Of a stretch of 45,442 nt of DNA, positions 15,473 through 23,923 are shown in pieces; within the stretch, counting starts at the first letter, position 1; each line of letters starts with the position of its first letter. Under the pieces are notes generated by a model. That model was given only the letters and a program-made list of their open reading frames with translations, did no database searches and was not told where the DNA came from. Source of the stretch: Clostridia bacterium (GTDB lineage Bacteria > Bacillota > Clostridia > Oscillospirales > SIG627); assembly GCA_017467865.1 (NCBI GenBank), contig JAFUKG010000043.1:1-45442 (forward strand). The letters run 5' to 3'. Position numbers and translations under genes: made by a program.

Positions 15473-18448
15473 TTGAAAAGATTATCATTGCTTTTATTAG
15501 CTTTATTGTTTATATGCGTTATTTCAGCTTCGGCTGAGGGAGTGATGCCGACAGGTGTAAGTGACGGCTTCGGTACACTCACTCTTGACTCCGCACTCTC
15601 CTATGAGGTGGCAGAGGTAAACATGAACTCAACAGGCAGTGCAATGGTTATAGGCGAATGGACAGCCTTTGACGCTACTGCCGAAATGGTGGGGCTTTAT
15701 GCCGTCAGACAGGTATTTGCAGATGAAAGTGTATCGGACTACACTCTTGCTTATGCTTACGGCGACCTTACCGAAAGACAGAATATACTTGATATGAATG
15801 AAGCAGGCACACGCATTGCCACCTGCCGAGACACTAACGATAGTGCCGATACAACGCTCTTTTATCCCGCCATGTGGTCGGGCAGCGTATCGCCATCGGG
15901 CTCCTTGGGTAGTGACACAATTTTTGCTCACACTCAGATAAATCTCACCCCTTACGCTGAAGCGAAAGCTACTTTTGACGCACTAAGTGAGGGCGATGCG
16001 GGCTACGACGAGGCAAAGACAAAGCTTGATTCTGAAACCGCCAAAGCTCTTGACGCCGCTGACAATATAGTATATAAGTACGCTTTTGACAGAGAAGGTG
16101 TTATCAAAACAAACGAAGCGGAAAAATTTACACTTCGCTTTTTCTGTAACAACTCTACCTTTATAACCAAAACTCTTACTACTAAATTTGTAGCTTACGT
16201 TTCTGACAGAAGCGGTAATATAAAAACCTATTCCAAGAGCTACACTCAGGAATATGCCGGTGTTTCCACCTCAAAATCTTTTTCCTTCAGTGCAGTAGTA
16301 ACCTTCAGCGAATTTCTTCCCGAGGACGGCTTCCTTGTGGCCTTTGAGTATTATCCAAATACCGACAACCCTGCCGACAACCTTGTTGAGGCAGGAAGCG
16401 GTTCATTCAGATACGCTACCTGGTTTAAGACAAATTCCTACGTTATAAAGGCGCCTGCGGTACAGCCTGCCGACAAGCCCACCCTTTCCCTTACTACAAA
16501 GAATGCAGTAATTACCGTTACAAACTACAACGACAGCGTGACCTACGCTTATTCGGACGACAGCGGTAAAACCTTCACCGCCTTTGATGGGGACAGCTTC
16601 AACGCAACGAAGGCAAGCCATTCCTATCTTGTAAAATCCTTCGGCAATGACAGCTACCTTGAAAGTGAGGTTTCCGACCCCATAACATCCCCTGCTCTGA
16701 CAGTTGTAGGTACAAGCCTTGTTCTCGACGGAAGAATAGGACTTAAAATTTACATGGACGTTGACACAGATATTCTCTCCGACGTCTACTACTACATGAC
16801 GAGAGTCAATAACGACTACGTATGCAATGAAGGAGATGAAAACTACTCTCTTTACAGAAAGGGCGGCTCTTCCTCCTTTAACTCTTCAACTGCATGGTCG
16901 GATAAAATTCTCTATGACGCTGAGCGTGAGCTTTACTACATGATAATGTACGTGTCCCCTAAGGACGTGGATAACGTACGTATCGAAAGTGACATCGGAG
17001 GCTACCCCGACAACGGAAACACGAGAGTTTCCTACGGTAACCTTGGCGGAAGTGTTACAGTTACCGCTTATATCGAAAGAGCAAAAGCCGAGGCACTAAA
17101 TGGTAACGAGGAATTTTTAAAGGCACTTGACTTGATAACATCCCTTGAGACTTACGCCAAATACTCGGATAATTATTTTGGAAAAGGCGACCTTGAGGCT
17201 TACTCATCCTCTGACCTTAGTACAGCCACCGTTACTGAACCCTCAAAGACGGCAGGCTCTCCCGAAGGTTTAAGATTCTCTTCTACGTCTCTGATACTTG
17301 AAGACACAGTGACAATACGTCACTACTTTGAAAAAACAGACCTTGACACATATCTCTTGAATTACACCTGTGATATCCCCTATGGTGAAAAGGGGAACTA
17401 CGTTTACTTTGATATTGAAAATATTCCCGCTCAGGAATATAATACTAAGCAAAAACTTTCCATAAAACATAATGAAGGAGACACTTACGAGATAAATTAC
17501 AGCGTTGCAAATTATATCGCCGACATGGCAAATGACAGCGACACACGGCTCGTAAGTCTTATAAACTCTATGTACGATTACCACCTTGCCGCAAAGGACT
17601 ACTTAAAGCCGAAGCCCCTTTACCTCTCTTATGACGCCACTCTTTCCCACGAAAGTGCGCAGGGCGGACTTCATATTTATATTCCGACGAAGGACGGCTA
17701 CATTGACCACACCTTTGTCAGAACAGTATCCACAGACAGAAATGCTGACGTATGGCGTATTTCAAGAGCCTATGCGGTTGACGATAGCCTTGAAAACCCC
17801 ATTCAGCTCACAGTTGACAACGCCGAATGGGATATGGCTCTTAAAATCGTGGGCAGATCCGACTTTATCGGCGGTTGGATGCACGGCGATGAAATTTATG
17901 AGAACATTAAGTTTATCATAGACGGAGAAGAAAAGGACGTCACATCACTTACAGAGAAGATATCCTTTGAAGCAATGACAATTATAGAAAACTCCACCGG
18001 CTACGACCCCTCTGACTCAAGCGTTGCGGCATTCAAGCACTACAAGGAATTCACTGTCTCTCACGCAGGTATCCGTCTTGACCAGAAGGTTGAATGGCTG
18101 AACGACTATGACGTAGAATACTCTTACCTTGCTATGATGCCTCCTAAGAAGGAGTACACCGACTCATATTACACAAACCTTGACACAGTTCCAAAGACCA
18201 TAGATTATACAAACGGTCAGATAAACGAAAGCGGTGCTACCTCGGTAACCGTCTTTGGTAAAGAAAGCGGATACTATTTCACCATGACCGTAAATGAATA
18301 CGATACCTACATCAAGCCTCTTATGTCCATAGCCGATAACGGCGGAGGTCCTTATAACAAAATGTACTTCGGCTTTGTGAATAAGGGAAGTGTCGTAACG
18401 GGCGACGTTTGGGAAACCTTTACGCAGTATAAGATCGACAAGAAGTAA
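15473..18448 (+). CDS. Large secreted protein of unknown function, internal beta-rich repeats
   Basis: The 991-residue protein starts at TTG 15473; GGAGG (15460-15464) lies 8 nt upstream. A signal peptide (MKRLSLLLLALLFICV, cleavage near ASA-EG) directs export. No LPxTG, SLH, dockerin or C-terminal anchor helix is seen, so it is secreted or weakly cell-bound. Two segments share a start pattern: TSLVLDGRIGLKIYMD near residue 414 and TSLILEDTVTIRHYFE near 602, implying duplicated beta-sandwich modules. The last 280 residues form another unit, beginning near LYLSYDATLSHESAQ and containing SDFIGGWMHGDEIYENIKF, which might bind or act on polysaccharide. It is rich in Asp, Tyr, Ser and Thr, as extracellular gut proteins often are. 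No catalytic motif is recognised. Confidence 0.8.
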   Translation: MKRLSLLLLALLFICVISASAEGVMPTGVSDGFGTLTLDSALSYEVAEVNMNSTGSAMVIGEWTAFDATAEMVGLYAVRQVFADESVSDYTLAYAYGDLTERQNILDMNEAGTRIATCRDTNDSADTTLFYPAMWSGSVSPSGSLGSDTIFAHTQINLTPYAEAKATFDALSEGDAGYDEAKTKLDSETAKALDAADNIVYKYAFDREGVIKTNEAEKFTLRFFCNNSTFITKTLTTKFVAYVSDRSGNIKTYSKSYTQEYAGVSTSKSFSFSAVVTFSEFLPEDGFLVAFEYYPNTDNPADNLVEAGSGSFRYATWFKTNSYVIKAPAVQPADKPTLSLTTKNAVITVTNYNDSVTYAYSDDSGKTFTAFDGDSFNATKASHSYLVKSFGNDSYLESEVSDPITSPALTVVGTSLVLDGRIGLKIYMDVDTDILSDVYYYMTRVNNDYVCNEGDENYSLYRKGGSSSFNSSTAWSDKILYDAERELYYMIMYVSPKDVDNVRIESDIGGYPDNGNTRVSYGNLGGSVTVTAYIERAKAEALNGNEEFLKALDLITSLETYAKYSDNYFGKGDLEAYSSSDLSTATVTEPSKTAGSPEGLRFSSTSLILEDTVTIRHYFEKTDLDTYLLNYTCDIPYGEKGNYVYFDIENIPAQEYNTKQKLSIKHNEGDTYEINYSVANYIADMANDSDTRLVSLINSMYDYHLAAKDYLKPKPLYLSYDATLSHESAQGGLHIYIPTKDGYIDHTFVRTVSTDRNADVWRISRAYAVDDSLENPIQLTVDNAEWDMALKIVGRSDFIGGWMHGDEIYENIKFIIDGEEKDVTSLTEKISFEAMTIIENSTGYDPSDSSVAAFKHYKEFTVSHAGIRLDQKVEWLNDYDVEYSYLAMMPPKKEYTDSYYTNLDTVPKTIDYTNGQINESGATSVTVFGKESGYYFTMTVNEYDTYIKPLMSIADNGGGPYNKMYFGFVNKGSVVTGDVWETFTQYKIDKK

Positions 18449-18461
18449 AAACTCACCATAC

Positions 18462-18871
18462 AAAAATAAAGTCAGCAAATGGGTGATGTTCTTAGCGGAA
18501 AAATTGAAAATCCTTCAACTTCAGTCAAGAACCAGCATCGCATTTGTATGGACAAATGCAGAATGGGCTAAGCCCAAACCCATATTTACAAACAGAAAGA
18601 GAGAACAAATCGGTTTATAGCCGAAATGTTCTCTCTTTTTTTCTGCTTTGCGATATGTTTGCAAGCAAACGCGATATACTCGCTTTGCTCGTGCGATATA
18701 TTGTCGCTTTGCGCCAATGCGATATGATATAAATCCCTTCACGCCCAAGAGGGCATATCGCAAGGCGTAGCCTTATATCGCTCACGAAGGGAATATCGCA
18801 AATCCCGCAAGGGATTTATATCGCTGCGTGTTCTCCGTTAAGGATAACACGCTAACGCTGACTTTATTTTT
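18462..18871. mobile_element. 410-bp MITE-like element with 15-bp terminal inverted repeats and mini-hairpin array
   Basis: AAAAATAAAGTCAGC (18462-18476) and its exact complement (18857-18871) bound the whole gap between two convergent genes. Inside, a terminator-grade hairpin (18598-18636) is followed by about 180 bases of short hairpins alternating with GCGATAT/ATATCGC words. No transposase is encoded. The right end contains the stop codon of the histidine kinase gene. This explains the gene-free 18449-18863 interval. Confidence 0.65.
18598..18640 (+). terminator. Strong terminator inside the 410-bp element
   Basis: AGAGAGAACA (18598-18607) pairs with TGTTCTCTCT (18627-18636), with an inner TCGG/CCGA stem and a following T tract. 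It can end the plus-strand transcript of the secreted-protein gene. Confidence 0.8.
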
Positions 18872-20312
18872 TTGCAAGTGTGAATGCAAATTCACACCAA
18901 GCGCCTTCTTCTGATTTTACCCACATTTCCTCGCCGTGCTGGTCTATAACGGTTTTTGAAATATAGAGCCCCAGTCCAAGTCCCGATTTATCAAGACCCC
19001 GTGAGCGGTCTGACTTATAGAAACGCTCGAATACGTGAGGAATATCCTCGGCACTAATGCCCTTTCCCGTGTTTCTGACCGATACCACAACCGACTTATC
19101 GGTGCTGTGTATCTTCACCTTGAGTTCGCCCTTTTCATCCGAAAACTTCACGGCGTTGTCGATAAGGTTATAGAGCACCTGATGAATGGCGTCTCTGTCA
19201 GCCATAGCGCTCATATTGTCCTCGTCGCACTCAAAGGTAACGTCAAGCATTTTGGAGTCGATACGGGCTTCACACGAAATGAGAATTTGTCTTGCAAGCT
19301 CGCATATATCGAAGCTCGTCTTATTTATCTTACGTTCTCCAGACTCCAGCCTTGTAATATCAAGAAGCTGATTTACAAGCCGCGCAAGTCTCCTTACCTC
19401 GCTTGCAACGATTTCAAGGTAATGTCTCGTCTTATCCTCGGGAATTGCTCCCGTGAGTATACCGTCGATAAAGCCCGATATGGTAGTCATGGGAGTTCTC
19501 AGGTCGTGAGAGATATTGGAGAGGAACATGCTTCTGTTCTCTTCAAGCTTTTCAAGACTTCCTGCCATATTGTTAAAAGCAGTGGCAAGCTCTGCCACCT
19601 CGTCGTTTCCTCTGACGGGAACACGCACGTTGAATTTACCCTTTGCGAAGTTTTTTGCCGCATAGCTCATTTCCTTTAAGGGTCTTGAAATTCTCTCGCT
19701 GACGAAGTAAATGGCAAGAAGAGACACTAAGAATATCCACATAAGAGTCATAATAAAGTGTCCGCCAAGCTTCTCGAAAATGGGGTTGGTATTCTTGGAG
19801 GATATGAAAATTGCACCTGCATTGACCTCGGAGTTATAATCTACGTGACCTGTGGGAATTACGTTTACGGGTCTGATTATATTTACGTGCTCCTCTTCAA
19901 AAATACCGCCTAAATCGGAATAAAGGTAGTCCTCCGAAATGTAGCCCTCCACAAGATAATCCGAAACGCTCTCGGGAATGCGTCCCGATGCGTTGTCGCT
20001 TGCTACGAGAACCTTTCCGCGGGAATCGGTAACGAAAATGATAGCATCGTTATTATCGGCGTTGCGGTTGAGAATATCTACTATATACCCGTTATCCATA
20101 GATATGATATTATAAAGGGGAAGCTTCGTGGCAGACATTATTCCGTTAATGGTGGAATAAATACTCTGAGCGGTGTTTTCCATAGAGTCCTTTTTCAAAT
20201 CCAGTACGTAATCATTTATAAGCGATGACACAATGAGAGTCAGTACCGTAAAGCTGATAAGGACTATTATCATAAAGGTAAGGATATATTTACTGAATAT
20301 GTTTTTATACAT
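18864..20312 (-). CDS. OmpR-family-partner sensor histidine kinase
   Basis: This 482-residue membrane kinase has TM1 at about 10-32, an extracellular sensor domain of about 155 residues (possibly PAS/Cache-like), TM2 at about 188-206, and HAMP to about 255. HisKA follows with phospho-acceptor His near 269 in SNISHDLRTPMTTI. The HATPase domain shows NLIDNAVKFS, VRNTGKGI and SGLGLGLYISK. It autophosphorylates and signals to the response regulator 5 nt upstream in the same operon. The signal is unknown. The stop codon lies in the inverted end of the neighbouring repeat element, so the final Lys-Lys codons may derive from it. Confidence 0.93.
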   Translation of the reverse strand: MYKNIFSKYILTFMIIVLISFTVLTLIVSSLINDYVLDLKKDSMENTAQSIYSTINGIMSATKLPLYNIISMDNGYIVDILNRNADNNDAIIFVTDSRGKVLVASDNASGRIPESVSDYLVEGYISEDYLYSDLGGIFEEEHVNIIRPVNVIPTGHVDYNSEVNAGAIFISSKNTNPIFEKLGGHFIMTLMWIFLVSLLAIYFVSERISRPLKEMSYAAKNFAKGKFNVRVPVRGNDEVAELATAFNNMAGSLEKLEENRSMFLSNISHDLRTPMTTISGFIDGILTGAIPEDKTRHYLEIVASEVRRLARLVNQLLDITRLESGERKINKTSFDICELARQILISCEARIDSKMLDVTFECDEDNMSAMADRDAIHQVLYNLIDNAVKFSDEKGELKVKIHSTDKSVVVSVRNTGKGISAEDIPHVFERFYKSDRSRGLDKSGLGLGLYISKTVIDQHGEEMWVKSEEGAWCEFAFTLAKK

Positions 20313-20317
20313 AATCT

Positions 20318-21004
20318 TTACAGAAGCTCAAACTTGTAGCCTACGCCCCATACTGTTTTAAGATTCCATTTATCACTTACGCCTTCAAGCTTTTCACGAA
20401 GACGCTTTACGTGAACGTCAACCGTTCTTGAGTCGCCAAGATAATCAAAGCCCCACACCTTGTCAAGAAGCTGGTCACGAGTGAAAACTCTGTTATAATT
20501 TGAGGCAAGGAAGTAAAGAAGCTCAAGCTCCTTAGGGGGAATGTCAATTGCCTTGCCGTTGAGCTTAAGCTCATATTTGCGAAGGCTTATTTCAATATTG
20601 TCGAACTTGACAGTCTCGTCCTCTTCCCCTCTGTCATGATTGGTATAACGGCGAAGCACAGCCTTGACACGGGCGGATATTTCCTTGGTATCAAAAGGCT
20701 TTACGATAAAATCGTCCGCACCCAGCTCAAGACCGAGAACCTTATCAAAGACCTCACCCTTTGCGGTTATCATGATAATGGGCTTCTGAGACATTTCTCT
20801 TATCTCTCGGCAAACCTGCCAGCCATCCTTTTTGGGAAGCATAATATCGAGAAGCACAAGGTCAGGCTCGTACGCCTTAAACGCCGCAATTCCCTCTGCT
20901 CCGTCGGAGGCGCTCTTTACCTTATAGCCTTCGTTTTCAAGAAATATTCTAAGTAACTCGCAGATATTGGCATCGTCGTCAATTACAAGAATTTTTGTAG
21001 ACAT
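20318..21004 (-). CDS. OmpR/PhoB-type response regulator
   Basis: The 228-residue regulator has a receiver domain with acidic pocket DDD (9-11), phospho-acceptor Asp53 in VLLDIMLP, and the conserved Lys in ITAKG. A winged-helix DNA-binding domain at about 130-226 contains PPKELELLYFLASN and the segment ending TVDVHVKRLREKL. Its partner is the kinase just downstream. AAAGGAG lies about 9 nt before the ATG. A 33-bp near-perfect palindrome 58 bases upstream is a plausible autoregulatory site. The regulon cannot be told from sequence. Confidence 0.95.
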   Translation of the reverse strand: MSTKILVIDDDANICELLRIFLENEGYKVKSASDGAEGIAAFKAYEPDLVLLDIMLPKKDGWQVCREIREMSQKPIIMITAKGEVFDKVLGLELGADDFIVKPFDTKEISARVKAVLRRYTNHDRGEEDETVKFDNIEISLRKYELKLNGKAIDIPPKELELLYFLASNYNRVFTRDQLLDKVWGFDYLGDSRTVDVHVKRLREKLEGVSDKWNLKTVWGVGYKFELL

Positions 21005-21061
21005 AATTTATAATCTCCTTTCAAACCCCTTTATTTTAAGATGTTTTTCTGACTTAGTGTT

Positions 21062-21094
21062 AATTTTGTTCACATTTCAAATGTTAACAAAATT
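21062..21094. promoter_or_regulatory. 33-bp palindrome upstream of the two-component operon (putative operator)
   Basis: Two 16-bp arms, AATTTTGTTCACATTT and (complement) AATTTTGTTAACATTT, differ at one base and flank a single central base. There is no T tract after it in either direction, which argues against a terminator and for a dimeric binding site or an attenuating hairpin. Confidence 0.6.
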
Positions 21095-21134
21095 TCCCTT
21101 TATTTTATGATATCAGACTTTTATATAATATTTA

Positions 21135-22418
21135 TTATGAATTTGTAAACTTTTTATCCATATCTCGGGAAATTTTAACCTTTATTACATCCCCTTTTTC
21201 ACTACCTTCGGGAATAGGAACCGAAAGGTTTATAAAATTCTCAGTGTATCCCAAGGCTCTGCCATCCTTGAAAAATTCAAGGAGCATATTATACTCTTTA
21301 CCTATATTCTTTTCAAAGACTAATTTGTGCACCTCGTCGGCAGTTTTTTGCATAATTCGGGCACGCTCGTACTTTACGGCGTTCGGCACCTCTTTCATTT
21401 CCGCCGCTTTTGTGCCTTCTCTCTTGGAATAGGGGAAAACGTGAGTATGGAGTATTTCGGCTTTTTTTATAAAGTCAATGCTATCCTGAAAGTCCTCTTC
21501 TCTCTCCCACGGAAAACCGCATATCATATCGCAGGAAAGGTTTGCGTCGGGGAAAAAGTGTCTGATATTTTCTACGGCTTTATAAAGCTCCGCCTTTCCG
21601 TAAGGACGGCGCATATCCGACAGTACTTTATTTGAGGCGCTTTGTACGGATAGGTGGAAATGGGGCATTACACCCTCAACTGCCTTCAATCTTTTAAGGC
21701 TTTCTTCGGTGAAAAAGGAGGGGTGAAGCGAGCCGAAGCGCAGACGCGAAACGGGTGCTTCCCTGCCTATCCTCTCTACAAGGGTGACAAGGGGCTCGTT
21801 GGTATCAAAATCCTCACCGTAGGAGGAGGTTTCAATACCCGTGAGAATTACTTCCTTGTAGCCTCTCGCGGTCAGCCTTTTTATTTCGTTTATTATATCC
21901 TCTTGGTTTCTTGAACGGACTCTGCCACGCACAAAAGGAACGTAGCAGTAGGAACAAAAATTGTTACAGCCGTCCTCAATCTTCACGTAAGCCTTAACGT
22001 AGCGCCGTGAGTCTATGGACATATTCTCATACTCAGCTCCCGTGAGAGTCTCTCTTAAGTCAAGTCTTTCTCCCGACATAAGCCTTTCGAGGCAATTTAC
22101 TATCTCACTCTTATCTCGGTTGCCTGAAATATAGTGGGCGTTTTTCAGCTCATCGTACTCTTCTCTTGCCCCTTGCACAAAGCATCCGATTACAGCCACC
22201 TTACCGCCGTTTTTCTCGGCAGTGCGCAAAGCTCGCCTTACCGCCTTTCGGCTTTTGGAGTCGGACTCAGCAGTAACGGTGCAGGTATTTATTATATAAA
22301 GGTCGCAGTCCGAGTCAAAGTCCCCAATCTCACAGCCCCGCTTTTCAAGAGCCTCGGATATGGCGTCGCTTTCATACTGATTGACACGGCAGCCTAATGT
22401 TAATATTCCCACTTTCAT
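21135..22418 (-). CDS. mtaB: tRNA t6A37 methylthiotransferase MtaB
   Basis: This 427-residue radical-SAM enzyme converts t6A to ms2t6A at position 37 of ANN-decoding tRNAs. The UPF0004 domain supplies Cys10, Cys46 and Cys79 for one 4Fe-4S cluster. The radical-SAM motif CNNFCSYC gives Cys151, Cys155 and Cys158 for the other. A TRAM-like beta domain ends the protein. The opening TLGCRVNQYESD and the segment CYVPFVRGRVRSR fit MtaB rather than MiaB. The start has only a weak ribosome site (AAGGA, 13 nt upstream). tRNA-Lys(UUU) in this window is an expected substrate. Confidence 0.93.
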   Translation of the reverse strand: MKVGILTLGCRVNQYESDAISEALEKRGCEIGDFDSDCDLYIINTCTVTAESDSKSRKAVRRALRTAEKNGGKVAVIGCFVQGAREEYDELKNAHYISGNRDKSEIVNCLERLMSGERLDLRETLTGAEYENMSIDSRRYVKAYVKIEDGCNNFCSYCYVPFVRGRVRSRNQEDIINEIKRLTARGYKEVILTGIETSSYGEDFDTNEPLVTLVERIGREAPVSRLRFGSLHPSFFTEESLKRLKAVEGVMPHFHLSVQSASNKVLSDMRRPYGKAELYKAVENIRHFFPDANLSCDMICGFPWEREEDFQDSIDFIKKAEILHTHVFPYSKREGTKAAEMKEVPNAVKYERARIMQKTADEVHKLVFEKNIGKEYNMLLEFFKDGRALGYTENFINLSVPIPEGSEKGDVIKVKISRDMDKKFTNS

Positions 22419-22488
22419 GTTTATGTTGTATCCTTATTTTTCTATTTTTTAAATTCTACCACACTTTTTATCATTTGAAAAGAGGTTT

Positions 22489-22523
22489 AAAAAAATGCTA
22501 CGCAAAAAGCGTAGCATTTTTTT
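22489..22523. terminator. Bidirectional terminator between S1-protein gene and mtaB
   Basis: AAAATGCTACGC (22492-22503) pairs with GCGTAGCATTTT (22509-22520) over a 5-nt A loop, with flanking A and T runs on both strands. It stops transcription from the S1-domain gene before mtaB. Confidence 0.9.
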
Positions 22524-22784
22524 AATGCAGATGAGCGGATTACTTTTGCGGCGAAACGAATTAGTGTAGCTAGCAAAAGTAAAAGCCATACATGCGAGTG
22601 TAGGTCGAACAATGTGTGAGACCGAAGCGAGTCGTAATGCAAAATGCTAAATGCAGAATTGTTGTTGATTTGCTACGCAAATCTTCTCTTAATTAATATT
22701 CGGGAAAAGCCCTGATATAATAAATTAATTTTACTTTAGTGAAATTTTCATTAATTCTGCATTCTGCATTCATAATTCTTCATT
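22524..22784. repeat. Composite intergenic repeat, ATGCAGAAT...ATTCTGCATT type
   Basis: The left part (about 22530-22640, starting GAGCGGATTACTTTTGCGGC) is a separate repeat-like block with no reading frame. The right part (22636-22784) has AAATGCAGAATT, the hairpin GATTTGC-TAC-GCAAATC (22667-22683) and tails of ATTCTGCATT. The right part shares its hairpin and tails with 10020-10083. No gene is seen in 22419-22801. Confidence 0.6.
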
Positions 22785-22786
22785 TT

Positions 22787-22815
22787 CGTGGAAATATTAT
22801 TCTAATATTTCCACG
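22787..22815. other. 13-bp perfect hairpin over the stop codon of the S1-domain gene
   Basis: CGTGGAAATATTA and its complement are separated by 3 nt and include the TAG stop. No T tract follows on the minus strand. It may protect the mRNA 3' end or be a repeat border. Confidence 0.55.
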
Positions 22816-23719
22816 AACTAACGTTTCCCTCAGTTATATAATACTCATTCTTTATAAAATGGCGGTCACCCGTATAAGAATCAACGATTACAAGCTTCAC
22901 CTTCATCTTTGATGGGATAATATTTTTTATGTAGACAGATGCAATCTGTCCCACCTCAACGCCGCTTTTCCATTCGGCAAGTCCTGCAAGGTTTGGAGCA
23001 AGCTCTACGAAAATTCCGTAATTTTCGATACTTCTTACAACGCCCGCCACGGTCTGTCCTATCTCAAAGCGGGATGCGTTTTCTTCCCAAGTACCAAGGA
23101 GCTCCTTGTGAGAAAGGGCTATTCTGCCTCTCGAAATATTGTTCTCTACCATCAAAGGCTCTTCACGTGATTTCACAACCGCCTTTATTAACTGACCAAC
23201 CGAAAAGCGGTCATCGGGATGAGATATTCGTGAAACCGATATTGAGTCGATAGAAAGAAGTGATATTATTCCGCATCCTATATCGCAAAAAGCACCAAAG
23301 GGCTCAAAATGTGTTACCCTTGCGTCAATTACGTCGCCCACTTCAAGCATATTGAGATAATTTTTCACACACATTTCCTGCGCTCTTCGGCGGGAAAGGT
23401 AAGCAACAGGCTGTGAATTCTCAGGGTATTCTATGCGGTCTATAACAAAGGACACCGCCTTTCCTACCCTTGTAATAACCGCAATGTCGCGGGGCGGTGC
23501 TCCGTCCTCGCTCCACGCTACCTCTTCTCTCGGTATTATTCCTCGGCATACTCCAAGGTCAAGTATAAGCTCAAAGTGTGAAGTACAAAGGTTAACTCTC
23601 GCCTCTAATACCTTAGCGTTTGTCCGCGCCTCTTCAAGAGACGCCAGACTTGTTAATGCCTCTCGGTTCCGAGGGGTCTTTATCAGCATTCCTTCGGGAA
23701 AATAGTTTTTGTCGTTCAT
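22802..23719 (-). CDS. S1-domain RNA-binding protein
   Basis: The 305-residue protein carries at least three OB-fold S1-like repeats: about 35-105 (degenerate), about 120-200 (VGDVIDARVTHFEPFGAFCD) and about 215-280 (IGQTVAGVVRSIENYGIFVE). Such proteins bind single-stranded RNA and in Firmicutes resemble short ribosomal-protein-S1 homologues. At this length it is not a full four- or six-domain S1. Its role may be translation initiation or RNA turnover. GGAGG lies 7 nt before the ATG. It is monocistronic with a downstream terminator. The divergent neighbour is the structured leader of the SLOG gene. Confidence 0.85.
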   Translation of the reverse strand: MNDKNYFPEGMLIKTPRNREALTSLASLEEARTNAKVLEARVNLCTSHFELILDLGVCRGIIPREEVAWSEDGAPPRDIAVITRVGKAVSFVIDRIEYPENSQPVAYLSRRRAQEMCVKNYLNMLEVGDVIDARVTHFEPFGAFCDIGCGIISLLSIDSISVSRISHPDDRFSVGQLIKAVVKSREEPLMVENNISRGRIALSHKELLGTWEENASRFEIGQTVAGVVRSIENYGIFVELAPNLAGLAEWKSGVEVGQIASVYIKNIIPSKMKVKLVIVDSYTGDRHFIKNEYYITEGNVSSWKY

Positions 23720-23841
23720 ATTTTGCCTCCAATGTTTTTACTTCATTTTATTCACACATCAATTTCTTTATGCAATATTTTAAAGCAGGACTTCTGCAAA
23801 TTTTGTAGATTTGTGGAAGGAGCAAAATTTATCGGAGTTTC

Positions 23842-23865
23842 GATATCATGATATCATGATATCAT
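23842..23865. repeat. GATATCAT x3 palindrome cluster (copy 2)
   Basis: Three perfect tandem GATATCAT units; bases 23842-23863 are a perfect palindrome. It lies just upstream of the promoter of the structured leader RNA. Confidence 0.75.
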
Positions 23866-23889
23866 AAAAATAAATTAATCATATTAATG

Positions 23890-23918
23890 TTGCAAAAAGA
23901 GAAAAACTATGCTATAAT
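23890..23918 (+). promoter_or_regulatory. Promoter of the leader RNA / SLOG gene
   Basis: TTGCAA (23890-23895), a 17-nt spacer and a perfect TATAAT (23913-23918) predict a start near 23925, at the first base pairs of the leader's P1 stem. Confidence 0.8.
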
Positions 23919-23923
23919 TTTTC

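Noticed and set aside
15064..15488. Two short minus-strand reading frames (65 and 76 codons) sharing a 24-residue segment
   Set aside because: The shared peptide is just the 72-bp direct repeat translated. Neither has a ribosome site, one overlaps a terminator-like hairpin, and the second runs into the start of the secreted-protein gene.
18521..18763. 80-codon minus-strand frame inside the 410-bp element
   Set aside because: It translates hairpin repeats, has no ribosome site and shows no domain; the DNA structure explains the open frame.
18640..18860. GCGATAT-spaced hairpins as a CRISPR array
   Set aside because: The recurring words are short, vary in spacing and are part of hairpins. There are no constant-length repeats and spacers and no cas genes in the window.
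21062..21094. 33-bp palindrome as the mtaB terminator
   Set aside because: It is in a plausible place but lacks a T run after the stem in the minus direction, so an operator reading was preferred.
22787..22815. 13-bp hairpin at the S1-gene stop as its terminator
   Set aside because: No T tract follows on the minus strand, and a far better terminator lies downstream at 22489-22523.
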